The notes under the pieces were generated by a model. It worked only from the letters and a program-made list of their open reading frames with translations. It searched no databases and was not told where the DNA came from. From CBFGWV01 sp965652545 (GTDB lineage Bacteria; Pseudomonadota; Gammaproteobacteria; Competibacterales; Competibacteraceae), in assembly GCA_965652545.1 (NCBI GenBank), contig CBFGWV010000065.1:1-18614 (forward strand): a stretch of 18,614 nucleotides of DNA. The letters run 5' to 3'. Below, piece by piece: positions 1 to 6,343 of this stretch. The number at the start of each line of letters is the position of its first letter. Within the stretch, counting starts at the first letter, position 1. Made by a program: the position numbers and the translations under genes.

Positions 1-171
1 GTGGGCCTGGCCATTACCGTGGCCGACGGCGATGCCTTCGTACGCTCCCAAGTGCACTGGACGACGGAAGAGGCCGGCGGCGCGGGTGCCGTGCGCCGGG
101 TCTGCGAGACCCTGCTCGAAGCCCAGGGCCGTCTGGACGAACTGCGCGCCGCCGCCTTCGACAAGAGCTGA
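1..171 (+). CDS. kdsC: 3-deoxy-D-manno-octulosonate 8-phosphate phosphatase, C-terminal fragment (partial)
   Basis: The reading frame is open from base 1 and ends at TGA 169-171, giving the last 56 residues of a protein whose start lies outside the window. KdsC is a HAD-superfamily phosphatase that removes phosphate from KDO-8-P in lipopolysaccharide core synthesis in the cytoplasm. The fragment shows the family C-terminus: a GLAITVADG stretch, then EEAGGAGAVRRVCE, then a helix ending in EAQGRLDELR. The catalytic aspartates would be upstream and are not visible. The identification rests on this tail and on the next gene, lptC, which follows after 12 bases, an arrangement common in Gammaproteobacteria (kdsD-kdsC-lptC-lptA-lptB). 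Confidence is good for the family, but the fragment is short. Confidence 0.85.
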   Translation: MGLAITVADGDAFVRSQVHWTTEEAGGAGAVRRVCETLLEAQGRLDELRAAAFDKS

Positions 172-183
172 GGGACGCAGCCG

Positions 184-744
184 ATGCGGAGCCTGCTTGG
201 ATTGATCCTCGTACTGGGCCTGATGGCCGCCGGAACCGGCTGGCTGTTCTACAGCCTGGAGGCGCGTCTGGCAGCACAGAACCAGGACAGTGATGCGCCG
301 CAATTGGTCATGGGCCGCTTCACCGCCACACTGATCAACGCCCAAGGGATACGCGAACAAACCCTCAGCGCGCCGAAGCTGACTCAGATGCCCGCCGATG
401 GCGGCAGTTGGCTGGAGGCGCCGCGCCTGGCCATCTATTCGCCCGACCAGCAACTGCTGTGGCGGTTGAACGCTGACCGGGGATGGGTGTCCACCGACAG
501 CAGCCGACTGCTGCTGACCGAGGATGTCGAAGCATTCCGGCTTCCGGTAGCCGGTGCCGCCGCCCTGACGCTGCGCACCCGCGATGTGACCGTGTACCCT
601 GACGGTCAACGGGCCGAGACCGATGCCCCGGCCACGCTCACCACGCCCGGCGGCGAACTCACGGGCATCGGTGTGCGCGCCGACATGATCGCCGGCACCA
701 TCCGATTGCTCTCCACCGTGCGAGGTCGCTATGCGCCGCCATAA
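184..744 (+). CDS. lptC: LPS export ABC transporter periplasmic protein LptC
   Basis: This 186-residue protein has one N-terminal membrane anchor at about residues 4-24 (LLGLILVLGLMAAGTGWLF), followed by a soluble periplasmic beta-rich domain. LptC links the inner-membrane LptBFG transporter to LptA and passes LPS across the periplasm. Length matches the family (about 190 residues). The start at 184 is supported by an AGGGAC ribosome-binding site at 171-176. The 3' end overlaps lptA by 14 bases, indicating translational coupling. Sequence conservation in this family is low, so the call rests on architecture, length and position between kdsC and lptA. Confidence 0.9.
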   Translation: MRSLLGLILVLGLMAAGTGWLFYSLEARLAAQNQDSDAPQLVMGRFTATLINAQGIREQTLSAPKLTQMPADGGSWLEAPRLAIYSPDQQLLWRLNADRGWVSTDSSRLLLTEDVEAFRLPVAGAAALTLRTRDVTVYPDGQRAETDAPATLTTPGGELTGIGVRADMIAGTIRLLSTVRGRYAPP

Positions 745-1225
745 CCTGCTGATCTGCGCCCTGCTGCTCGCCGGCACGGCCCACGGGCTGCCGGAGGACC
801 GCAGCAAGCCCATCGAACTGGAGGCCGACAGCGCCGAGTACGACCAGACCTCCGGCCAATCGGTCTATCGCGGCAATGTGGTGGTCATCCAGGGCACCAT
901 GCGTATGACCGCCGACGAAGCGCGTGTGTACATGAGTGACGACGGCGAGTTTCAGCGCATGGAGGCCGACGGGGCACCGGCGACCTTCCGCTACCAACCC
1001 AGTGTCGATAAGCCGGAGATCAGCGGCGTGGGGCGGAAGATCGAATACCAGGCGGCGCAAGGCCTGGTGACCGTCACCGGCAATGCGCACTTCACCCAGG
1101 GCGGCGACGAGTTCACCGGCCAACTGGTGGTTTACGACGTCAACACCGAAACCGTACGTGCCGACGGACAGGGCGAACGGGTCCGCTTCACCATCCAGCC
1201 CAAACCCGGCGAGGGCAACCCGTGA
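731..1225 (+). CDS. lptA: LPS transport periplasmic protein LptA
   Basis: The product is 164 residues. A signal peptide covers about residues 1-19 with a likely cleavage after A-H-G (residues 17-19). The mature part is an OstA-like beta-jellyroll domain: it begins SKPIELEADSAEYD, then GQSVYRGNVVV, and later GLVTVTGNAHF and GDEFTGQLVVYD, the repeated strand pattern of the family. LptA forms the periplasmic bridge that carries LPS from LptC to LptD. The ATG at 731 has GAGG at 722-725. The stop TGA overlaps the GTG start of lptB (GTGA at 1222-1225), so the genes are translationally coupled. Confidence 0.95.
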   Translation: MRRHNLLICALLLAGTAHGLPEDRSKPIELEADSAEYDQTSGQSVYRGNVVVIQGTMRMTADEARVYMSDDGEFQRMEADGAPATFRYQPSVDKPEISGVGRKIEYQAAQGLVTVTGNAHFTQGGDEFTGQLVVYDVNTETVRADGQGERVRFTIQPKPGEGNP

Positions 1226-1947
1226 CCGAACTGGTAGCGCGGGAAATCGTCAAGCGATACAAGGGCCGACGGGTGGTGGATGCCGCCTCGCTGCGGGTCG
1301 GCGGCGGCGACGTCGTCGGCCTGCTCGGCCCCAACGGTGCCGGCAAGACCACCAGTTTCTACATGATGGTCGGCCTGGTGCCCTGTGACGAAGGCCGGGT
1401 GTATCTGGACAACAAGGACATCACCAACCTGCCCTTGCACGCCCGTGCGAAGCTGGGGCTGGGCTACCTGCCGCAGGAACCCTCGGTATTCCGCAAGATG
1501 ACCGTGCTGGACAACGTCCTGGCAGTGCTCGAGACCCGCGCCGACATCAAGAAGATCGACCGACTCGACCATGCTCGCTCGTTGCTGCATGAGCTGCACG
1601 TCGGGCACCTGGAGAAGAGCATCGGGGTGAGCCTCTCGGGCGGCGAGCGTCGGCGTGTGGAGATCGCCCGCGCTCTGGCGATGAACCCCCGGTTCATTCT
1701 CCTGGACGAGCCGTTTGCCGGGGTGGACCCGCTGTCGGTGATGGATATCCAACGCATCGTGATACACCTGAGCCAGCGCGGTATCGGGGTGTTGATCACC
1801 GATCACAATGTCCGCGAGACCCTTGGAATCTGCGAACGCGCCTACATTCTCAGTGAAGGGCGAGTCATTGCCGAGGGCAGCCCGACGGACATCCTGGCCG
1901 ATGCCGAGGTGCGGCGGGTTTACCTCGGCGAGGGCTTTCGACTATAA
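1222..1947 (+). CDS. lptB: LPS export ABC transporter ATP-binding protein LptB
   Basis: This 241-residue ABC ATPase has the same length as E. coli LptB. Walker A is GPNGAGKTT at residues 36-44. The signature is LSGGERRRVEIARAL at about 139-153. Walker B is FILLDEPFAGVDP, with the catalytic Glu at about 163. The switch His lies in ITDHNVRETL, near residue 195. It powers LPS extraction from the inner membrane with LptF and LptG, which are encoded elsewhere. Translation starts at GTG 1222 within the lptA stop. rpoN follows after 85 bases, a widely conserved neighbour pair. Confidence 0.97.
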   Translation: MTELVAREIVKRYKGRRVVDAASLRVGGGDVVGLLGPNGAGKTTSFYMMVGLVPCDEGRVYLDNKDITNLPLHARAKLGLGYLPQEPSVFRKMTVLDNVLAVLETRADIKKIDRLDHARSLLHELHVGHLEKSIGVSLSGGERRRVEIARALAMNPRFILLDEPFAGVDPLSVMDIQRIVIHLSQRGIGVLITDHNVRETLGICERAYILSEGRVIAEGSPTDILADAEVRRVYLGEGFRL

Positions 1948-1956
1948 CTGGATTGA

Positions 1957-2008
1957 GGCCGCATCCCCCGCCTGTGGCGGCCGGATCCACGCGGGGCTGG
2001 AACCCCGC
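1957..2008 (+). other. Two adjacent hairpins in the lptB-rpoN gap
   Basis: The 85-base gap holds two inverted repeats. The first pairs GGCCGC 1957-1962 with GCGGCC 1977-1982, and an inner alternative pairs CCGCC 1968-1972 with GGCGG 1976-1980. The second pairs GCGGGG 1991-1996 with CCCCGC 2003-2008 around a 6-base loop. Neither is followed by a T run, so they are not typical intrinsic terminators. They could set mRNA stability or be a REP-like dispersed palindrome. The pairing is seen directly; any function is inference. Confidence 0.5.
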
Positions 2009-2032
2009 CTCCACCGTGACCCCTAAATTTAT

Positions 2033-3487
2033 ATGAGACAGTCCCTGCAGCTCCGCCTGGGTCAGCAGTTGACCATGACCCCGCAACTGCGCCAGGCCAT
2101 TCGGCTGTTGCAGTTGTCGACGCTGGATCTGCAAACCGAAATCCAGGAGGCCCTGGACTCCAACCTGATGCTCGAGCGTGAGGACGATCAGGTCGAGTTC
2201 AGCCCCGCCGACGGGGCCGATCCGCAGGCCATCACCGGTCCCGAAAGTACAGAAAAATCCGATGCCGCCAGCGAGGAGTCGTCGGTAGAGACCGATTACG
2301 ACCCCCTCGATGGCCTGGCCTACGAAAGCATCGGCGGTCTTGCCCAGCCGGAGGACGACGATCGGGATCCCTTCGCCCGCCAGGCCGGCGATCACGGTTC
2401 GCTTCAGGAGTACCTGCGCTGGCAGGCCGACTTGACGCCGTTTACCGACACCGACCGCGTCATCGCGGCGGCCATCATCGACGGCATCGATGAATCCGGC
2501 TACCTGCGCCAGAGCGTCGAGGAGATCGCCCAGGCCGCTGCGCGGCAGTTGGACGAACCTCCCGAGGACGATGAAATCGAGGCGGTACTGCACCGCGTAC
2601 AGCGCTTCGATCCACCGGGTGTGGCCGCCCGCACCCCCGGAGAGTGCCTGCTGCTGCAGCTCGATCAACTCCCGCCGGCGACGGCGTGCCGCGAGGCCGC
2701 GAGACGACTGGTCCGCGACCACCTGGAGCTTCTTGCGGCACGCGACTTCACCACCTTGATGCGCAAGCTGAAGCTCTCCCGCGAGGAGCTTCAGGCCGTG
2801 GTCGGCCTGATCCAGTCGCTCAACCCGCACCCGGGTACGGACTGGGCCTCGGAACCGGCTCAGTATGTCGTACCCGATGTTTTCGTCAGCCGCCAGCGCA
2901 ACAACTGGAAGGTCACCCTCAACCCGGAGATCGCACCCCGCATCCGCATCAACTCCGGCTATGCGGGCATGGTGCGGCGCGCCGACTCCAGTGCGGACAA
3001 CACGTATTTACGAAATCAGCTGCAAGAGGCACGCTGGTTCCTCAAGAGCCTGCACAACCGTAACGAGACGCTGCTACGCGTGGCCATGTGCATCGTCGAG
3101 CAGCAGCGGGCCTTCCTGGAACACGGTGACGAGCATATGAAGCCGATGGTGCTGAGGGACATTGCCGAGATGCTGGAGATGCACGAATCGACCATCTCAC
3201 GCGTCACCACGCAGAAATACATGCACACACCGCGGGGGATCTATGAGTTCAAGTTCTTCTTCTCAAGCCACGTGGGGACCTCGGACGGTGGTGAAGCCTC
3301 GTCCGTGGCCATCCGGGCGATGATCAAGAAACTCATCGGGTCCGAGAATCCGCAAAAGCCGTTGAGTGATGCCAAGATCGCCGACATGCTGGACGAGTCG
3401 GGTATCAACGTGGCACGCCGAACCGTCGCGAAATACCGGGAGGCGATGAACATCCCCTCCTCGTCCGATCGCAAGCGACTGGCCTGA
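2033..3487 (+). CDS. rpoN: RNA polymerase sigma-54 factor RpoN
   Basis: This 484-residue sigma-54 is of normal length. Region I (about 1-50) is the Gln/Leu-rich activator-interacting segment, including GQQLTMTPQLRQAIRLLQLS. Region II (about 55-115) is strongly acidic. The core-binding domain follows. The C-terminus carries the HTH and the RpoN box ARRTVAKYR, which contacts the -24 promoter element. Sigma-54 directs transcription of nitrogen, motility and other activator-dependent genes. The start at 2033 matches homologues at their extreme N-terminus (MRQSLQLRLGQQL), but no clear Shine-Dalgarno precedes it: the preceding bases are CCCCTAAATTTAT. hpf and ptsN follow, the usual arrangement. Confidence 0.97.
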   Translation: MRQSLQLRLGQQLTMTPQLRQAIRLLQLSTLDLQTEIQEALDSNLMLEREDDQVEFSPADGADPQAITGPESTEKSDAASEESSVETDYDPLDGLAYESIGGLAQPEDDDRDPFARQAGDHGSLQEYLRWQADLTPFTDTDRVIAAAIIDGIDESGYLRQSVEEIAQAAARQLDEPPEDDEIEAVLHRVQRFDPPGVAARTPGECLLLQLDQLPPATACREAARRLVRDHLELLAARDFTTLMRKLKLSREELQAVVGLIQSLNPHPGTDWASEPAQYVVPDVFVSRQRNNWKVTLNPEIAPRIRINSGYAGMVRRADSSADNTYLRNQLQEARWFLKSLHNRNETLLRVAMCIVEQQRAFLEHGDEHMKPMVLRDIAEMLEMHESTISRVTTQKYMHTPRGIYEFKFFFSSHVGTSDGGEASSVAIRAMIKKLIGSENPQKPLSDAKIADMLDESGINVARRTVAKYREAMNIPSSSDRKRLA

Positions 3488-3495
3488 ATCCCTCC

Positions 3496-3527
3496 AGTGG
3501 TGTTGCGGGTTGCCGTGGCACACCACT
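3496..3527 (+). other. Stem-loop in the rpoN-hpf gap
   Basis: AGTGGTGT 3496-3503 pairs perfectly with ACACCACT 3520-3527 around a 16-base loop. It lies 8 bases after the rpoN stop. No T run follows, so it is not a standard terminator. Its right arm overlaps the sigma-54-like element at 3516-3531, so the symmetry may reflect protein binding or an mRNA structure. Role unknown. Confidence 0.5.
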
Positions 3528-3531
3528 TGAA
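3516..3531 (+). promoter_or_regulatory. Candidate sigma-54 (-24/-12) promoter for hpf
   Basis: TGGCAC (3516-3521), five bases, then TTGAA (3527-3531) fits the sigma-54 consensus TGGCAC-N5-TTGC(A/T) in spacing. All -24 bases match, and the only clear mismatch is A for C at the -12 GC. The predicted start would fall near 3541, about 20 bases before the hpf ATG at 3562. It sits just downstream of rpoN, where a sigma-54 promoter could create feedback. No upstream activator site was identified, and one match of this kind can occur by chance. Confidence 0.35.
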
Positions 3532-3561
3532 TCACAACCACACGGCAAGGAGACGATCGCC

Positions 3562-3882
3562 ATGCAATCCAATCTGACCGGTCATCATGTGGAGATCACC
3601 GACGCACTGCGCGGGTATGTCAGCGAGAAGATGGACCGTATCGAAAGACACTTCGAGAACGTCACCAGCGTCCATGTCATACTCAGCGTCGAGAAACTTC
3701 GACACAAGGCCGAAGCCACAGTGCACGTTGCTGGCAACGACATTTTCGCCGATGCGGTCGAGGAAGACATGTACGCCGCCATCGATGGTCTCGTGGACAA
3801 GATCGACCGGCAGATCAAGAAGCATAAGGAAAAACTCACCGACAAGCACCGCGAGGACAAACCGCGGACCTATACGGCCTGA
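3562..3882 (+). CDS. hpf: Ribosome hibernation promoting factor, short form
   Basis: This 106-residue protein belongs to the HPF/YfiA (RaiA) family. It begins with QSNLTGHHVEITDALRGYV, continues with the KMDRIERHF helix, and has the basic helix DKIDRQIKKHKEKL near 75-90, which contacts 16S rRNA in known structures. It lacks the long C-terminal dimerisation domain, so it is a short HPF, which in characterised bacteria promotes 100S ribosome dimers in stationary phase. An AAGGAGA ribosome site precedes the ATG by about 8-10 bases. It lies between rpoN and ptsN as in most Gammaproteobacteria. Confidence 0.95.
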   Translation: MQSNLTGHHVEITDALRGYVSEKMDRIERHFENVTSVHVILSVEKLRHKAEATVHVAGNDIFADAVEEDMYAAIDGLVDKIDRQIKKHKEKLTDKHREDKPRTYTA

Positions 3883-3913
3883 AGGAACAGACCTTACTCC
3901 AACCGAAACCGGT

Positions 3914-4381
3914 ATGAATATTCGCGACCTGATCACACCTGACCGCATCCTCTGCGATGAAGCGGTCAGCAGCAAAAAACGCGCTCTGGAGCGTCTGGGC
4001 GAACTGATCGCCAGCGCCGACGAGGGGCTTTCCGCCCGCACCGTTTTCGACAGTCTGATCGGGCGCGAGCGCCTGGGCAGTACCGGTCTTGGCCATGGGG
4101 TCGCGTTACCCCATGGCCGCCTGGGGGGCAGCACTGCGGCCGTCGGGGCGTTCATCCGCCTCAGTGGCGGCGTGGACTTCGATGCCATCGACCAGCAACC
4201 GGTCGACATGATATTCGCCCTGCTCGTCCCCGAGCACTTCACCGACGAGCACCTCAAGATCATCGCTTACCTGGCGGAGATGTTCAGCGACACGGCATTG
4301 TGCGATGCCTTGCGCCAGAGCAACGACGCCGAGGCCATCTTCCAGTTGATGATGGACTGGCAACCGGCGGCCATGGGTTGA
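3914..4381 (+). CDS. ptsN: PTS IIA-like nitrogen regulatory protein PtsN (EIIA-Ntr)
   Basis: This 155-residue EIIA of the fructose/mannitol fold ends phosphate transfer in the nitrogen PTS. The phosphorylated His is His67 in GHGVALPHGRL, the family motif. The start MNIRDLITPDRIL at 3914 matches the family. The frame is open further upstream, to 3587, but that part lies within hpf and is not homologous to PtsN. The ribosome site is weak. PtsN typically controls K+ transport and sigma-54-linked processes according to its phosphorylation state. The phosphate donors would be PtsI and PtsH at 5972-8086; no PtsP (EI-Ntr) is seen. Confidence 0.96.
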   Translation: MNIRDLITPDRILCDEAVSSKKRALERLGELIASADEGLSARTVFDSLIGRERLGSTGLGHGVALPHGRLGGSTAAVGAFIRLSGGVDFDAIDQQPVDMIFALLVPEHFTDEHLKIIAYLAEMFSDTALCDALRQSNDAEAIFQLMMDWQPAAMG

Positions 4382-4394
4382 CGGCGGCTGCGCC

Positions 4395-4931
4395 GTGACC
4401 GCCCTCCATCCCCGATCTGACGTCCTGCATGCAACGGCGGTCGTCATCAACGGCAGCGGCGTTCTGCTGTGCGGGGAGCCGGGCATCGGCAAAAGCGCCC
4501 TGGCGCTGGAGTTGATCAGCCGCGGTCATGTGCTGATCGCCGACGATCTTGTCGAACTGGCCATCAGCGATGACATCAAGTTGCAAGCCGGCGGTGCTAG
4601 TCTGGGACAGGGATGGTTGCTGCTCAGGGGCCTGGGGCCGGTCCAAGTGACCGCTTTGTATGGCCCGCAGGCCTCAGTACGGCGACACGAGGTTCACCTG
4701 ATCGTGAACCTGTTGCGTGATGCACCGGTTGCGCATCTGGGCGCCTGGCATAGTCAAGCGCTTGGCACCGTTGCCTTGCCCGCGCTGGATCTGGACGCCG
4801 ATAACCCGCGCCTGGCCTTGTTCACGGAACTGGCCGTGGCCGTCATGGGTGACGGGGCGGATGCGCCGGCCCATCGCGAACTGTTCGAGGATCGATTGCA
4901 CAAGGCTTTGGAACCACCGTCATGCGAGTGA
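4395..4931 (+). CDS. hprK: HPr kinase/phosphorylase, short form (catalytic domain only)
   Basis: This 178-residue protein corresponds to the C-terminal catalytic domain of HprK/P; full-length enzymes are about 310 residues with a separate N-terminal domain that is absent here. Visible motifs are His12 ahead of the P-loop, Walker A GEPGIGKS at 27-34, RGHVLIADD with Asp50/Asp51, and LLRGLGPVQV, a variant of the EIRGLGIID signature. The arginine-containing PVRPGRN segment of the long enzymes is not recognisable; VALPALDLDADNP is at the equivalent place, as remembered for short alphaproteobacterial forms. It should phosphorylate HPr on Ser46, and that serine is present in the ptsH product. The start is GTG 4395, 13 bases after ptsN, and the 3' end overlaps rapZ by 10 bases. 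Confidence 0.9.
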   Translation: MTALHPRSDVLHATAVVINGSGVLLCGEPGIGKSALALELISRGHVLIADDLVELAISDDIKLQAGGASLGQGWLLLRGLGPVQVTALYGPQASVRRHEVHLIVNLLRDAPVAHLGAWHSQALGTVALPALDLDADNPRLALFTELAVAVMGDGADAPAHRELFEDRLHKALEPPSCE

Positions 4932-5791
4932 TCATCGTCAGCGGCTTGTCCGGTTCGGGCAAGAGTATCGCCCTGCAGACACTGGAGGATCTGCAGCACT
5001 ACTGCGTGGACAACCTCCCCATGGCGTTGCTCAAACCTTTTGCCGAGGCACTGCTGGTACGTCAGCGCAACGGCCGGCATCCGATCACGGCCGTGGGCAT
5101 CGATGCGCGCAATTTCACCGAGGAGTTGGCCGGCTTCCCGGAGCTGATACGCGAACTGCGCGACGCCGGTCTTCAGGTCGAAACGCTTTTCCTCCAGGCC
5201 TCCGACGAAACGCTGCTCAAGCGCTACAGCGAAACCCGGCGCAAACATCCCCTGAGCCTGGAGGGCGTATCCTTGCAGGAGGCCATCCAGGCCGAGCGCC
5301 GTCTGCTCGATCCGATCCAGGCCCAGGCCGACCTGATCATCGACACCAGCCATACCACAGTGCATGAGCTGCGCGACCTGGTGCGCTCGCGGCTGCACGA
5401 CGCCCCACCCGGGGTCATGTCCATCCTGTTCGAATCCTTCGGGTTCAAGAACGGTGTGCCCGCCGATGCCGACTTCGTGTTCGACGTGCGGTGCCTGCCC
5501 AACCCGTACTGGGTACCGGAGTTGCGCGGCCTGACCGGCCAGGACCCGCCGGTTGCATCATTCCTGACCGAACAAGGGGAAGTCGGCCGCATGATCGATG
5601 CCATCGGCGGCTTTTTGCGAAGCTGGATTCCCGCCTTCGAAACCGGCAGTCGCAGCTACCTGACCATCGCCGTCGGTTGCACTGGCGGCCAACACCGCTC
5701 GGTATTCGTCGTGGATACCCTTGGGCGACAGTTCGGCGACAGCCGCCGCAATGTCCTGGTGCGGCATCGAGAGCTCGTGCGACGGGCGTGA
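4922..5791 (+). CDS. rapZ: RNase adapter RapZ (YvcJ-family nucleotide-binding protein)
   Basis: This 289-residue protein has family length. An N-terminal P-loop, GLSGSGKS at residues 8-15, is followed by LEDLQHYCVDNLP. The C-terminal domain contains FESFGFKNGVP, the DVRCLPNPYW motif and GCTGGQHRSV, all highly conserved in RapZ. In E. coli the C-terminal domain binds GlmZ/GlmY small RNAs and presents GlmZ to RNase E, tuning glucosamine-6-phosphate synthase. Whether those sRNAs exist in this organism cannot be judged from the window. The ATG at 4922 lies inside the end of hprK, so the two are coupled. Confidence 0.96.
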   Translation: MRVIIVSGLSGSGKSIALQTLEDLQHYCVDNLPMALLKPFAEALLVRQRNGRHPITAVGIDARNFTEELAGFPELIRELRDAGLQVETLFLQASDETLLKRYSETRRKHPLSLEGVSLQEAIQAERRLLDPIQAQADLIIDTSHTTVHELRDLVRSRLHDAPPGVMSILFESFGFKNGVPADADFVFDVRCLPNPYWVPELRGLTGQDPPVASFLTEQGEVGRMIDAIGGFLRSWIPAFETGSRSYLTIAVGCTGGQHRSVFVVDTLGRQFGDSRRNVLVRHRELVRRA

Positions 5792-5971
5792 GCGCTTCAC
5801 CGTCCGCCGGGATCGCAGCAAGGTTTCATTGTGCGGTTTGCACATCAGCGCCTTTTTCGCTGCAGCCGGCAATGCCCCCCGTCGCCCTCAAGGCCCGCGG
5901 TGTCGTATCATGCCGAGAGACTGTCGGACCTTCAGATCGCCTTACTGCGGCCAACACGAGAGGACACCGGG

Positions 5972-6241
5972 GTGCTGAGACGCGAGATCACCATCGTCAA
6001 CCGGCTGGGCCTGCATGCGCGCGCTGCGGCCAAACTGGTGACCCTGGCATCGCGCTTTGGCTCGGAGATCAAGATCCAGCGCGGCCAGCGCGTGGTCAAC
6101 GGAAAGAGCATCATGGGCGTCATGATGCTGGCCGCATCCAAGGGCACCCAGATCGAATTGTGCGCCTTCGGCGACGATGCCGAAGAGGCGCTCGAGCGTC
6201 TCGCCGAGCTGATCAGCCAGCGCTTCGGTGAAGATGAATAA
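5972..6241 (+). CDS. ptsH: Phosphocarrier protein HPr
   Basis: With a GTG start at 5972 the product is 89 residues, the usual HPr length, and the phosphorylatable His falls exactly at position 15 (NRLGLHARAA). The regulatory serine falls exactly at position 46 (VNGKSIMGVMML). This numbering strongly supports the GTG start over the longer open frame that begins at 5831. AGAGG lies about 9 bases before GTG. HPr carries phosphate from Enzyme I to EIIA proteins. With HprK upstream, Ser46 phosphorylation is plausible. The 180-base gap after rapZ contains no EIIA gene. Confidence 0.96.
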   Translation: MLRREITIVNRLGLHARAAAKLVTLASRFGSEIKIQRGQRVVNGKSIMGVMMLAASKGTQIELCAFGDDAEEALERLAELISQRFGEDE

Positions 6242-6254
6242 TCAAGAGTCGGGT

Positions 6255-6284
6255 AGTCTGTCCTAAGACTGAAACGGACAGACT
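6255..6284 (+). other. Stem-loop between ptsH and ptsI
   Basis: AGTCTGTCC 6255-6263 pairs with GGACAGACT 6276-6284, a perfect 9-bp stem with a 12-base loop. A smaller GGGG/CCCC hairpin follows at 6286-6300. There is no T run, so a classical terminator is unlikely. The structure could set the HPr to Enzyme I ratio by mRNA processing, or be a dispersed palindrome. Only the pairing is observed. Confidence 0.5.
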
Positions 6285-6343
6285 TGGGGACATTGACCCC
6301 CGCCGGCTTCAATAAAATACGACCACCACCACAAGCGGATCAC

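Noticed and set aside
1865..2830. 321-codon - strand frame opposite rpoN
   Set aside because: Low-complexity shadow of rpoN with no family motif and no ribosome site.
6293..6318. Sigma-70 promoter before ptsI (TTGACC ... TAAAAT)
   Set aside because: The spacer is only 14 bases, too short for a confident call.
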